DNA of 64,000 nucleotides, from NCBI GenBank assembly GCA_963575745.1, contig CAUYUJ010017790.1:149001-213000 (forward strand), written 5' to 3'. The position numbers and the translations under genes are program-made. Source of the stretch: Prorocentrum cordatum. Lineage: Eukaryota > Sar > Dinophyceae > Prorocentrales > Prorocentraceae. Position 1 is the first letter of the stretch; each line of letters opens with the position of its first letter. Under the pieces are notes generated by a model. That model saw only the letters and a list, made by a program, of their open reading frames with translations. It had not been told where the DNA came from and searched no databases. Shown one piece after another: positions 21,319 to 31,259 of this stretch.

Positions 21319-23280
21319 TATCTGCCGACGGATGCCGTAGCGGATCTGGAACTCCAGAATTAACCCCAGCGTGCTACTGGTAAGCCGAAAAGGGAGCTGT
21401 GTATGCTGGAGGTGGGCAGGTGGCGGAGGAGCAGGAAGACAAGCGGGAGGATGAGCAGTAGGAAGAGGAGGAGGAACGAGGAGGAGGAACGAGGAGGAGG
21501 AACGCCTGAATAGCAGGAGGACGATGTGGAAGGCGGAGGCGGGGTAAGGAAAAGTGACAATGATTACGACAGACCTGGACTCTGAAATGTAATCAACTTT
21601 GGGGCGAGAGCACCATAATGGGTGGAGTCCACCTCCCGGGTTAATTTAGACGGCGTGCTGAACTAGCGTTGGTAACGAATCGCTCCTGATCTTGGTCCTG
21701 ATCCTGCTGCTGCTGATGATGATCGTCCTCCTCCGCCTCCTTGACCTCGTCGTCCTCCGAGTCCTCCGAAGACAAGTGCGGTTCATTACCCGAACAAGCT
21801 CAGAGGTGGCTCTGAACTGGCGCAGCAACTAAAGTGTTCCTGATGTTGGTCCTGATCCTGCTGATACTACTCGACCTCATCCCAGCCAAAAAAAAACGTG
21901 AGCAAGAGAGAGGGAGAGAGCACAATTCCTGGCTCACCCAAGATCGGTGTTGAAAAGATGCAGGTATCGGACGTCCGACCAAGGGCAACAATGCTGGAGC
22001 ACGTATGTGGACATACTGAATTTGAGCTTTCCAAGCTGAGGTGACCCCGTAAAGCCTTTGAAACGTACAAAGGCATTTGAACTTGGTGTTAACAACGTCC
22101 GCCGGCCCGCACGACGTAAGCTTATGCTTAGGATGTGTCGGGCGAAACGCGGGATGCGTAACAACCATGTTAAGACCAATGTGCTGCTCACTGATGCTGC
22201 TTTGGGGGCCGTCTTCGGGGTCCTCCAAGAAAGCCCCAAGAAGACATCGACAACTACAGATGCCACCACCTAACTTTTCTAGGATGTCTCAGGCGAGAGC
22301 CTCATCTGTTGAAACTATGAAGGGTTCGCGAGCGCACTCAGCCTCTCCATGCTCTGAGGATTTCTGCAGCTAGAAGTTTACGCGAGCGAGCTCCACATGC
22401 CCATGTTCCAGGGATGTCTGCATCCAGAGCACCACGTTTGAGAAACAGGCGTTGCACAAGAAATGCTCTCAAACCTCTCCATGCTGTTGGGATAAATCAC
22501 GCGCAGCGCCCATGTTAAGGAACTTGTGTGGCACGAGCGGGAAGCGCGCGAAACCGATGCGATGCGCACGGGCTCTCGACGACACGAGCACGAACTGCAG
22601 CGCCATCGTCGAGAGGCAGCAGCTGATAGTGGGTAGAGCCCCCGGCCCACGGCCCGCGCCAGTTCGGATGGCACGGTGAATGAGCGCATAAGCAGCGAAC
22701 CTCTCCTGATGTTGGTCCTGGTCCTGCTGCTGCTGCTCATGACCGTCCTCCTCCCGGGCCCATTTAGACGGCGTGCTGAACTAGCGTTGGTAACGAACCG
22801 CTCCTGATATTGGTCCTGATCCTGCTGCTGCTGCTCGCGATCGTCCTCCTCCGCCTCCTCGCCCTCGTCGTCCTCCGAGGACTCCGAAACCAGGTGGGGA
22901 TCACCACCCGCACCAGCAGAGGCGCGGCGCTGACCATAGACGTGGGAGGCAACCTGGGCCTGGAGACTGCCTTTTCCGGATCGGCGACAACCTGGGTTAT
23001 CCGAGGGGACGGAGAGGCCGGCCAACATCCTAGCCTTCGCGCTGTAGGGTAGCCCCACATATGCCATATGCCCGCGCGCACCAGTACTGCGGCCCCTACA
23101 GCTGCTAACGATGCTGCGACGATGCTGCGACGATGCTACGATTCGTGCTGCGACGATGCGGGCGCCGTCTGGGAATGCCGAAGGATATGTCTGGACCTGC
23201 TCAACCGACAGGGTGAGGCAATCTGGGGCTAGGGGGACCCCCGCTTGCCGGGGGTGCAAAGGCGTGTGATTTGTTTTCAG
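21319..23280. other. Region with dispersed duplicated segments, no clear gene
   Basis: A segment at 21650-21776 (TTAGACGGCGTGCTGAACTA then GCGTTGGTAACGAA) recurs at 22764-22892 with about 90% identity, and shorter copies lie at 21825-21885 and 22695-22750. On the minus strand it encodes SEDDEGEEAEEDDREQQQQD, an acidic Gln-rich stretch. The 319-aa minus-strand frame 22378-23337 covers two copies. No known domain was recognised; these may be duplicated exon remnants. Confidence 0.5.
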
Positions 23281-23404
23281 TATATGCAAATGTCCACCAG
23301 GTCCTTTTCGTGGGAAAAAAAGCAGTCCACCCGCCATCCAGGCAGGGGCCTCTGAGAATCAAAACTTTCCAGCACGCTCCTGAACGCTTCGATGCATTCA
23401 TCCT

Positions 23405-23515
23405 TCGGGAAGCTCGTGGATATGATTATGTGAGCTGAGAGCTGCGCGTGAGTCGCAGCAGCGAAAGAGGACAGTGATATCCACCAAAACCTCTCGGTGG
23501 GGGGAGAAAAACCCG
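23405..23515 (+). repeat. Dispersed repeat, copy 1 (copy 2 at 24757-24915)
   Basis: GATTATGTGA(G/A)CTGAGAGCTGCGCGTGAGTCGCA is found here and at 24776-24810, followed in both places by CCACCA(A/G)AA(C/T)CT(C/T)TCGGTGGG. The latter can form a small CCACC/GGTGG stem-loop. Confidence 0.55.
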
Positions 23516-23654
23516 CCCACCTTTCCAACTCCCCAACACCGTGCTGACAGCGCTGACATCGCGAAGAGCATTCGCCACGGATCGTCCGGCCAGACTGGCT
23601 GGCTGCTTGGTGTACCTGCACGGTTTCCCCCGGGGCCGTAGGCGACCCGTGGAG

Positions 23655-23841
23655 AGGAAGGCGAGGAGGGGAAAGAGGAGCAGGAGGAGGAGGAGAAGGA
23701 GGAAGAGGAGTAGGAGGAGGAAGAGGAGTAGGAGGAGGAGGAGGAGGAGGAGGAGGAGGAGGAGGAGGAGGGGGAAGTGAGGGAGGAGGAGGGGGAGGGG
23801 GAGGAAGACAAGCTAGGTGCGCTCGCGTCATATCTGACATC
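23655..23841 (+). repeat. (GGA)n block with conserved left and right boundaries
   Basis: It is preceded by CCGGGGCCGTAGGCGACCCG, also found next to GGA repeats at 61231. It is followed by AGACAAGCTAGGTGCGCTCG then CGTCATATCTGACAT, shared with 21318. Confidence 0.8.
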
Positions 23842-23929
23842 CTACCCCTCCCTCCAATCCCTCACCATGGCGTAGATCCCCTCTCTACTCGCACAGTCGG
23901 ATGTCGAGCAGGGCAATGATCCCGAAAGC

Positions 23930-24240
23930 GTACGCGATGCATTGTAGAGCACGGCATGGCATGGCGTAGAAGAACACCGCAAAGCGTAGTATGTCACAGC
24001 ATGGCGTGGCGTGGCGTAGTGACGAATTACATCACAAAGCTTTGCAACGCAAAGCATGGCATCGCACAGCGGCCCCGAACATAACATTGCATAGCATGGC
24101 GTTGAAGATCAAAGCGTAGCATGGCATAGCACGACGTGGCACTTAAGGCACGACGCGTTGAATATCACAGCTTCAGCTGAAGGCATGACATCGCACAGCG
24201 GAACGCAACCTAGCATTGCATTGCATGCCGTGGCATGGCA
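23930..24240 (+). repeat. Degenerate GCATGGC / GCGTAGC low-complexity repeat
   Basis: Imperfect reiterations of GCATGGC, GGCGTAG and CAAAGC words with no fixed long period. No gene was recognised. Confidence 0.65.
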
Positions 24241-24246
24241 CGGGGA

Positions 24247-24415
24247 ATGACGCCAGCGCTGCAGCGGGAGCACCATTCGGAACGAGCGGAAGCGCGGAAA
24301 TGAGGCCAAGGCTGCAGCGGGAGCACGATTCGGAACGAGCGGAAGCACGGAAATGAGGCCAGCGCTGCAGCGGGAGCACGATTCGGAACGAACAGGGTCC
24401 GAAAATGAAGCCGGC
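24247..24415 (+). repeat. 53-bp tandem repeat, about three copies
   Basis: The motif CTGCAGCGGGAGCA recurs at 24259, 24312 and 24365, giving a 53-bp period. Each unit also contains ATTCGGAACGA and GGAAATGAGGCCA. The copies are about 90% identical, with a decayed fourth unit. Confidence 0.8.
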
Positions 24416-24567
24416 GCCTCAGCGAGAGCAGCAGTTTGAAACAAATCCAAGCGAAAACCCAACTCCGGGGAATCCTGTGTGAAAAACAGAACGCGGGGGG
24501 GGGGGGGGGCCGAACACACCCAACCCGTCATCAGGGGAAGGAGGAGAGTAGTTTTCATATTGAGTAA

Positions 24568-24665
24568 TTGTGGAGGAGGAGGAGGAGGAGAAGGAAGAGG
24601 AGGAGGAGGAGGAGGAGAAGGAGGAGGAGGAGGAGGAGAACGGGTCGCTTAAGCCCTTCGGAGAA
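24568..24665 (+). repeat. (GGA)n tract ending in GGGTCGC-TTAAGCCC
   Basis: A GGA/GAAGGA tract is followed by ACGGGTCGCTTAAGCCCTTC, close to the right arm of the hairpin at 61352. The bases 24666-25372 carry one dispersed repeat (24757-24915) and otherwise no recognisable gene. Confidence 0.7.
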
Positions 24666-25372
24666 ACCTTCCAAACGTGCCCCTGTTCTCTTACGGCCCG
24701 TCCCCGTTCCAATGATACTCTCCCTAATTCCTCCTAGCCCTCTGCTGTCACCAGATTCGGGAAAATCGTGGAAAAGATTATGTGAACTGAGAGCTGCGCG
24801 TGAGTCGCAACAGCGAAATGGCCGGGCCGATGTACACGCTCACATATACCAGGCTCGCTTCGAGCGAACCTCTACAAAGGCGGCAGTCTGGTGAAACCCA
24901 CCAGAATCTTTCGGTGGGAAAAATCGGTCTGGAGGGTCCCGACACTGCCGACACACTGCCCGACAAGGCAAAACGAAACGCGCCGAGCGCGAAGAAGTAC
25001 AGCGGGTGGGCAACGACTTTTCGGAAATGCACCAATGCTTGGGTTTACTCCACGATGGACCATCATCTCTACCACAATGCACCCACGTCGTGGTATTGGC
25101 GCGAGCCGCACGGCGATATACTATACCGCGCGGACAGAACGAACACGCGGCGCTCACGGCAGGCGCACGCCAGTCGACGTTTAGCAACGATGCGTGTTCA
25201 TCAATAGGTCCTGTCTCTACGCGCGCGATGCGTGTAGTCGAAGTTGCATGCATGTTTCCTTCGCGACATGTGCCGGAGATTGGTGCGATGCGCGTTTCCT
25301 GTGTTATGGTCTTATTGGTGTCTGTTTGCGTTCTGTCCATTTTGTTTCTGATCGGCTTCGGAAGCCCCGATA

Positions 25373-25680
25373 TGGCTCCAAGATCGCACAAGAAGGTCCC
25401 AAAAGGCCCCCAGGACGGCGCCAAGACGGCCCCAAGATCGCCCAGGAGCGCCTCACGAGCGCCCCAAGAGGGCCCCGGGAGGCTATGTTCAGTTTCCGGC
25501 GGGGGCGTCGACATCAAGAACACCCACACTCCCTTTATCGATGGTTTCCAAGGTGCCCCTTGGAGACCCTCGAAACTTCCCAGAAAGGCCCCAAGAGAGC
25601 CCCAAGAGCGCCCCGAGAGAACTCCGAAGGCTTTCATGATTATCCCAAGACGGTTTCAGGAGCTCCCCGAAGTCTAGCTT
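25373..25680 (+). repeat. CCCAAGA-rich dispersed repeat, copy 1
   Basis: Degenerate 12-15-bp units of the type GCCCCAAGAGGGCCC. It aligns with 36547-36830 through ATGGCTCCAA(G/A)AT(C/T)GCACAAGA, through GGGAGGCTGT-like sequence and through ATCGAT. The opposite orientation is seen at 49640-50875. Frames give Pro/Gln/Arg-rich peptides and are not believed to be genes. The stretch 25681-26265 shows nothing recognisable. Confidence 0.6.
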
Positions 25681-26265
25681 CATCCTGTGTCGCCTCCCTG
25701 CATTCATGTATGCCCACCTTCGCCCCACCTCTAGATCACTCCCCTGGGTATCGCTTCTGGACTACATCATTCGTTCCTCTTTCTCCTGCTCCTCCTCCAC
25801 CTCCACCTCCGCCTCGCATGTGGTTTTCTCATGGACTACATGCTCTTATACATCCCTGATCAGGGCAACTCCCGCGGGGATCGTTTCTGAATGGGCCGGT
25901 GGGGACACTTTGGTTCGCGACCGTAACGAAAAATCGGTCGGCGTCAAGTCAACGCGCGGCTAACGAGCAGCGGACTAACTTAGGCACTAAGCGCGCAGGA
26001 GCGAGCTACGCTGCGGCTCAGCTGGCGAGGCCGACGCTGCAGTACAGGGAGGACAAACCGAAGCCGACGAAGACCAAGGTGGTGGCCTCGATGCATACCC
26101 ATGACCACGTCCAGGCGGCGGGTGGGGATACGGGAAGCGTCCAGAACTCGGAGCCCATGCAAAGGCCATGCTCGCCAGCACGCACGGCGCTCCTCACGAG
26201 CCTGGCGCGCCGCGCCCTGACCGAAACCTCAGGAGGGGGGCGAAATGGCGGGGGAGGGGCCCCTT

Positions 26266-26335
26266 TCGAGGAGGAGGAGGAGGAGGAGAAGGAGGAGGAG
26301 GAGGAGGAGAAGGAGAAGAAGAAGAAGAAGAAGCA
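26266..26335 (+). repeat. GGA/GAA tract at LINE-B 3' end
   Basis: GAGGAGGAG passing into GAAGAAGAAG. On the LINE-B sense strand this is a TTC/TCC tract that begins about 60 nt after the ORF2 stop codon. Confidence 0.85.
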
Positions 26336-26396
26336 CGCCGAGGCGGACCAGTCTCGTGACTAACGACTCGGCCCAGCAGGGCGGCGCTCATAGGGC

Positions 26397-29300
26397 TCAA
26401 TCTAGCCCATTACCGCTTGCGCCACCTGCTGGGCCCTCCTGTGATCGAGCCAGCTCCCGCTGGCGCACTCTCTCCTGGAGTGCCGCCAGCCGTGATTCGT
26501 ACTGATACGAGGAGGCTGGGTTGGGCCTCGCAGAGACACTGGTCGTCTCTCTCCGAGGGACGCGACGTGTGGGCGCCACCCGGTCGGCAGGGATCACAGA
26601 ATCGATTGAACGCTGGAGCTTACGATGGGGGCCGACGCCCCGCCTCAGGTTCCGAAGAATTTCAAGACCCTTGGGCGTCGGCCTGATGCAAGGGGACCTC
26701 AACTTAAGACGGCGCCTCTGTTGGGCCCACGCTCCACATTTCGTACAAACAAAAACAGGTCGGTCCACGCTATCCGAGACCGACTCGCACCGTTCGCCAG
26801 ACTGGTGCTGCACGGCAACAAGACAGTGGCCGTTCGGCCGGGCGAAAAACGCACGGAGGAAAGCTGGGGTCCCCCTGCAGCCCACTAAGGGCCAATCGAC
26901 AGCATTGTCATGCAGAACAGAGAGGCAATACTTACACTGAACTCCTAACTCCGTCCTACACCAATCATGATGTCCCTCAGTCCTCACGTTTCTACTCCTC
27001 TTGAATATCGGTGCCCTCCCCCACCTCTCCTCCTTCTCGTAGCAGGGCAAGGTGGCGGATATTAGACGCACGAGGTACCTCGTCGCCTCCCCGTGCAGCT
27101 CAATCTGCTTACAGAATTCATGATGAGGAGCGGGGTGAAGAGAAACAGCCACCTTCGCGAATCTGTCAGCAGCGACGTTCGCATATGTTATTCTCCTCTG
27201 TTCGACATTCAGCATAGCATATTGTTCGCTCGTGCGATGTGCTCTCACATGTTCTGCTGCTGTCAGATATTCACGAACAGGAAGGCTCTGACCAAAGACC
27301 TGAACACATGCATAAATGGAACGTGATTCTCTCTGACGCTGAGGAGACTTCCGCGCCTCGAAGACTGCGCCAAGGAAATCAAAATACATGGTTGCAGGCC
27401 GATCTGCTACTTGGCCGCAGAACGCCAGTCCCATATACTCAGCAACAACTGATGTTTGGGGCAAAGCGGGAGGAACAGCCCCATAAACTGCAAGAAGCGG
27501 ATCTGGGCCAGACGGGTTCAACAATGCTATTGTCCACCCAGCCCTCTGTAAATCTCGAAGAGCAGGTTTGCTGCAAGAACCATCGGGAGCAAGTTCAATC
27601 ACCTGCGCCTCTGGGCATACAGATTCCACCATCTCCTCAGGGTTCAAGTCCTGCACCTCGCCGGCTATATTCACAACGTATGCTTCATGACCAGGTGCCA
27701 ACTTCGGAATCTCTTTGTCAAGATAGTCAAACGATCCATGCTCAAATAACTCCGAGTTCTGCTCATCAATACCGCGTTGGATGAATTCAGGTGGTACCTC
27801 AGCAGCACTTCTGGCAGCCACCACATCACCCCTCATACAAGTGAACAAACGATGATGCACCGTATCTGGAGCTCCGCAATCACAACGACCGTCCGTCTCG
27901 TAGCCCTTGCATCTCGCCCGCTCTCGTGTCCATATACCACCAAGCGCAAAGGATCTGACCAGGAACTTCTGGTACGAGGTGAATTTCGAATTCTTCTCTC
28001 TCACGAACGGTCGAAGAATATCATAACTTGATCGCGTGCCAGCTGGTAGCCCTCTCTTAGCGGCCAAGTCGAGCTCCAACTGTCTCTGTAATGACTCGAT
28101 CATACGCTTCTCCAGAACACCTGGTGTAAATTGTTCCAATGGCACTTCAACTCCGCGATGGTCAAGCCAGACGCCCCACTGCGTGATTGTCCAACCAATC
28201 CTGCGAACACACAGAGCAGCTCGCTCAAGAGGCCCTCGCGAAGACGACCACTCAAGATCCTCAAGCGGGCGATCCTGCAAAGCTTGTGTCCACCACGTTC
28301 GGAGCTGATCCAAAGAAACTAATGCCGCATCTGGTGCCAGAACTGCTTGCCATATCATTCTAGACCACTGCAGAGCTGGAGCAAGTGCTTGACGCGCTGA
28401 CGGGTCATCAAAAAGTACAGCCTTCGCACTCGCCGAAATCCCACCATGGCATGGTTTCAAGAATTGAAAGAACTGTCTACGTAAAGCACTCCATTCAGAA
28501 TCTGAAAGGCCTGTAATTTCCACACCAAACGTCAAAGCTGGTCGAGCCCCTGTTCTGAAGATCTTACCTGTCCTCTCGTTCTTCTTGGTGGGAATCGCCT
28601 TTCGATACCGAGCAATTTTCTTCAAACGATGGTGAAACCGTCGACGTCGACTCTGTTGCTTCTTCCGCGTGGGTGCAGCTCGCCTCACTCTCCCACCAGC
28701 CTGATCTGTACCAAGATACGTAGCTGCTCGCTTGTTGGAAGAAGAATCAAACCCCAATTTGGCAGCAACTTTCTCACCGACGCCAGTTTCAGAACATACG
28801 ATTGAGAGCTTGTTGTTGAACTTGGCCCCCAATCTTGAAGCTGTTACCTGGAAGCTGCGACCAACTCTCACAGCCATATCAATCAGCTCATCTGTAGTAT
28901 TAGCTTCAATGCCCAGGCTGCTGTCGTCAATGTACGAAGAAAAATGCAACTCATTGTGCAATGCTACAAATCTGTCGTACTCCTCCAATGCGTGTACCTT
29001 GATCCCCACATCCGCGCATGCATCGCCCGCTGGAAAGCCTCGACGAGCGTGAACGGGTTGAAGACAATGGCGCCGCATTAATCGAATAATTCTTGGTGAC
29101 GACCAAGTGTTGAATAACAATTTCGCCAAACAGGTGGGAGCTCCATATCGAGAAAATTTATCCCTCACCAAAACCAACTCAATAGTCTCGTAGTACTTGC
29201 TGTAGTCGGCGATGATCTGCAAGCTCTTCCTCTTATCGCGTACGCAAGCTTCGACGCGAGCGGCCACCTGCCACGCAGAATCGATAGCGGAGCGGCCTGA

Positions 29301-31259
29301 CGAGGCCCCCCAATACACCCGGCGTAGAAACTGCTGAAGTGGTGCAAGCTCAGGTCGACGAAGCCTTTGCCATAGACGATATACCGATCCATATAGAACT
29401 ATTAGCCGATGTCCCCCCATCGGCTTGGGAAGCATGGGCATGCAAATCCATAACATCTGCTTTGGTAGCATTCCCAAAGATTCGAAAGCCTCGAACAACA
29501 TGCCGAGAATGTCGAGGCTCTCATCGCTCAGGAGCAGCAGGTGTCTAGGATGTAGCCCGTCCAGAGACCCTGCAGTAGAGTTAGAAAACGTTTGGGCAAC
29601 GGCCCTAATGTCAGCAGCAGTCGCTCTCGGGAAAGAACTCCTGTCTGGTATCCAAGCTTTGGGCGCCTCAGAGCTAGCATCCCACAACAATCTATACTCA
29701 CCTGCAGTTGTCTCGACAACAACGTGTGGATGTGCAGACGGAAGCCCATCAGCAGCTGTAACCACCGTCGTCTCGTTGGCCTGATTGTACTGCGTAATCT
29801 TGTGCAGAGCTCGCGCGCCTCCTGCTGCAGCTTCATCACACCAATTCTTCCATCGTTTTTTAGAATCTTTCCCAGCCGCCTGCTTCGCAAGCTCGACGTC
29901 TTCGTCAATCTCCTCAAGGACTTCAGCAATTTGTTCTGGAAAGAAACGACCTGCTACCAATCGCCTCGCCTGCGTCACACTCGCATCCAATCTCGAACAT
30001 AAATGAACACCAGGATACGGCGACGTCTGAAACAACATCAACTCGCCATCAAGCATCGCCGCTTTCTCCTCATCGCCATTGCTGGAGGCCTGCTTCAACA
30101 GGCTAAGACCTTGAAGAGCATCCGAGAGCCACTTCCATCCATCCGCTTGTGCAGCAAGGCCTACCGCATCACTACCATTGTAAGTTATGTCGACCCACTT
30201 CGGCTTGATGCAACGAGCGTACGAGCCAGGACACTTAACTTCCTCACCCGTCATGATGCCAATCCCCCCGGCAGCTCTAGTGACGAAGCTTCCCCGAGCC
30301 AAGGTGAGAAAACCCCATGCAGCATCAGAAGGTGACTCCTTTGCCATCTCAATAGCTGTGGAAGCATACCTGCGCTCCATTGACCAATCAAAGTCCTGCT
30401 GAACAGGCCCAAACACAACAGTTGTGGGAAGCTTTGGAACTGCAGCATACGTCAATATCTGAAGTCGATGTCCGTCAGCAGCCAGTTCGATTTGAACAGG
30501 ACGGTGTGGCTTGGTTTCCCACGTAGCATCGACCTTGATTTGCTTCAATAAACGATGTGCACCAACACTGAGACAGAAGAAATCAATAGTACTCGTCGAT
30601 GTTGCCGTCCTGCACGTCGCCGATACTGGAGCAACAATTTGAACTTGGGCAGCCCTAGCGAACCCCGAAGACTCAAGCACCGCCTTGTCGAGATTCCAGT
30701 CACCACCGATAATGCTAGGCGACGTGAGCCCAGACAGGGACTGCCCAATGCACGAAAGTATCCTTGAATTGCGTACTGTCAAGCCCTCCGTGCAATGAAG
30801 GTATAGATTGAAGATGTGCATCTCTGGCCACCCTGGCACATCAACCACCACATGTAGCGCCCTATGGGCGACCAGAACACCAGAAACTATCTGACCATCA
30901 ACTTGTGGACGTCGAAGACCAACTTCAGCACGGGCAAAAACTGCAACTCCCGCAGAAGGAAGATGGCCCTTGGTCTCATGACCTGGTTCAATGATGGCAC
31001 TCCATCCACGTCGACCAGCCCACGATGAAAGCTCCTCCGCATTATGCGAAAAATACCCCAACTCCTGTGCCAACACGATCATGGCTGAGGTACGTTGCAA
31101 TCTGCGCTTCAATGTCTCACGACCTTGATTAGCATTGAAAGTTTCAACTAAACGGGACTGCTGCTGGCTAGAACGTGGAGCAGGAGCAGCACGTGTCTTC
31201 CCTTGAACAACTGATAAGCCACTCACCAATGGCCGATTGCTTAAGGTCCTCTTGATCAT
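26397..31259 (-). CDS. LINE-B ORF2: endonuclease, RT, zinc finger, RNase H, C-terminal module
   Basis: The frame stays open upstream to 32453, but that part overlaps ORF1 out of phase; the first ATG near the end of ORF1 is at 31259, giving 1620 aa. The endonuclease occupies about 30-250 with SIIGGDWNLDKAV near 186 and STSTIDFFCLSV. RT follows: MLPKPMGGHRLIVLYGSVYR, LQIIADYSKYYETIEL (motif A), RRGFPAGDACADV (motif B) and SSYIDDSSLGI (motif C, 28923-28934, residues 776-779). CDCGAPDTVHHRLFTC is the finger near 1125. RNase H: ELAPDGSCSK, VVAEYMGLAF, MYFDFLGAVF and NVAADRFAKV keep D-E-D-D. The C-terminus has CKYCLS and then VFVCTKCGAWAQQRRRLKLR ending in SPC. GDWN replaces the usual GDFN. It would be translated from a bicistronic mRNA, with the ORFs overlapping by 92 nt. 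Confidence 0.88.
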   Translation of the reverse strand: MIKRTLSNRPLVSGLSVVQGKTRAAPAPRSSQQQSRLVETFNANQGRETLKRRLQRTSAMIVLAQELGYFSHNAEELSSWAGRRGWSAIIEPGHETKGHLPSAGVAVFARAEVGLRRPQVDGQIVSGVLVAHRALHVVVDVPGWPEMHIFNLYLHCTEGLTVRNSRILSCIGQSLSGLTSPSIIGGDWNLDKAVLESSGFARAAQVQIVAPVSATCRTATSTSTIDFFCLSVGAHRLLKQIKVDATWETKPHRPVQIELAADGHRLQILTYAAVPKLPTTVVFGPVQQDFDWSMERRYASTAIEMAKESPSDAAWGFLTLARGSFVTRAAGGIGIMTGEEVKCPGSYARCIKPKWVDITYNGSDAVGLAAQADGWKWLSDALQGLSLLKQASSNGDEEKAAMLDGELMLFQTSPYPGVHLCSRLDASVTQARRLVAGRFFPEQIAEVLEEIDEDVELAKQAAGKDSKKRWKNWCDEAAAGGARALHKITQYNQANETTVVTAADGLPSAHPHVVVETTAGEYRLLWDASSEAPKAWIPDRSSFPRATAADIRAVAQTFSNSTAGSLDGLHPRHLLLLSDESLDILGMLFEAFESLGMLPKQMLWICMPMLPKPMGGHRLIVLYGSVYRLWQRLRRPELAPLQQFLRRVYWGASSGRSAIDSAWQVAARVEACVRDKRKSLQIIADYSKYYETIELVLVRDKFSRYGAPTCLAKLLFNTWSSPRIIRLMRRHCLQPVHARRGFPAGDACADVGIKVHALEEYDRFVALHNELHFSSYIDDSSLGIEANTTDELIDMAVRVGRSFQVTASRLGAKFNNKLSIVCSETGVGEKVAAKLGFDSSSNKRAATYLGTDQAGGRVRRAAPTRKKQQSRRRRFHHRLKKIARYRKAIPTKKNERTGKIFRTGARPALTFGVEITGLSDSEWSALRRQFFQFLKPCHGGISASAKAVLFDDPSARQALAPALQWSRMIWQAVLAPDAALVSLDQLRTWWTQALQDRPLEDLEWSSSRGPLERAALCVRRIGWTITQWGVWLDHRGVEVPLEQFTPGVLEKRMIESLQRQLELDLAAKRGLPAGTRSSYDILRPFVREKNSKFTSYQKFLVRSFALGGIWTRERARCKGYETDGRCDCGAPDTVHHRLFTCMRGDVVAARSAAEVPPEFIQRGIDEQNSELFEHGSFDYLDKEIPKLAPGHEAYVVNIAGEVQDLNPEEMVESVCPEAQVIELAPDGSCSKPALRDLQRAGWTIALLNPSGPDPLLAVYGAVPPALPQTSVVAEYMGLAFCGQVADRPATMYFDFLGAVFEARKSPQRQRESRSIYACVQVFGQSLPVREYLTAAEHVRAHRTSEQYAMLNVEQRRITYANVAADRFAKVAVSLHPAPHHEFCKQIELHGEATRYLVRLISATLPCYEKEERWGRAPIFKRSRNVRTEGHHDWCRTELGVQCKYCLSVLHDNAVDWPLVGCRGTPAFLRAFFARPNGHCLVAVQHQSGERCESVSDSVDRPVFVCTKCGAWAQQRRRLKLRSPCIRPTPKGLEILRNLRRGVGPHRKLQRSIDSVIPADRVAPTRRVPRRETTSVSARPNPASSYQYESRLAALQERVRQRELARSQEGPAGGASGNGLD

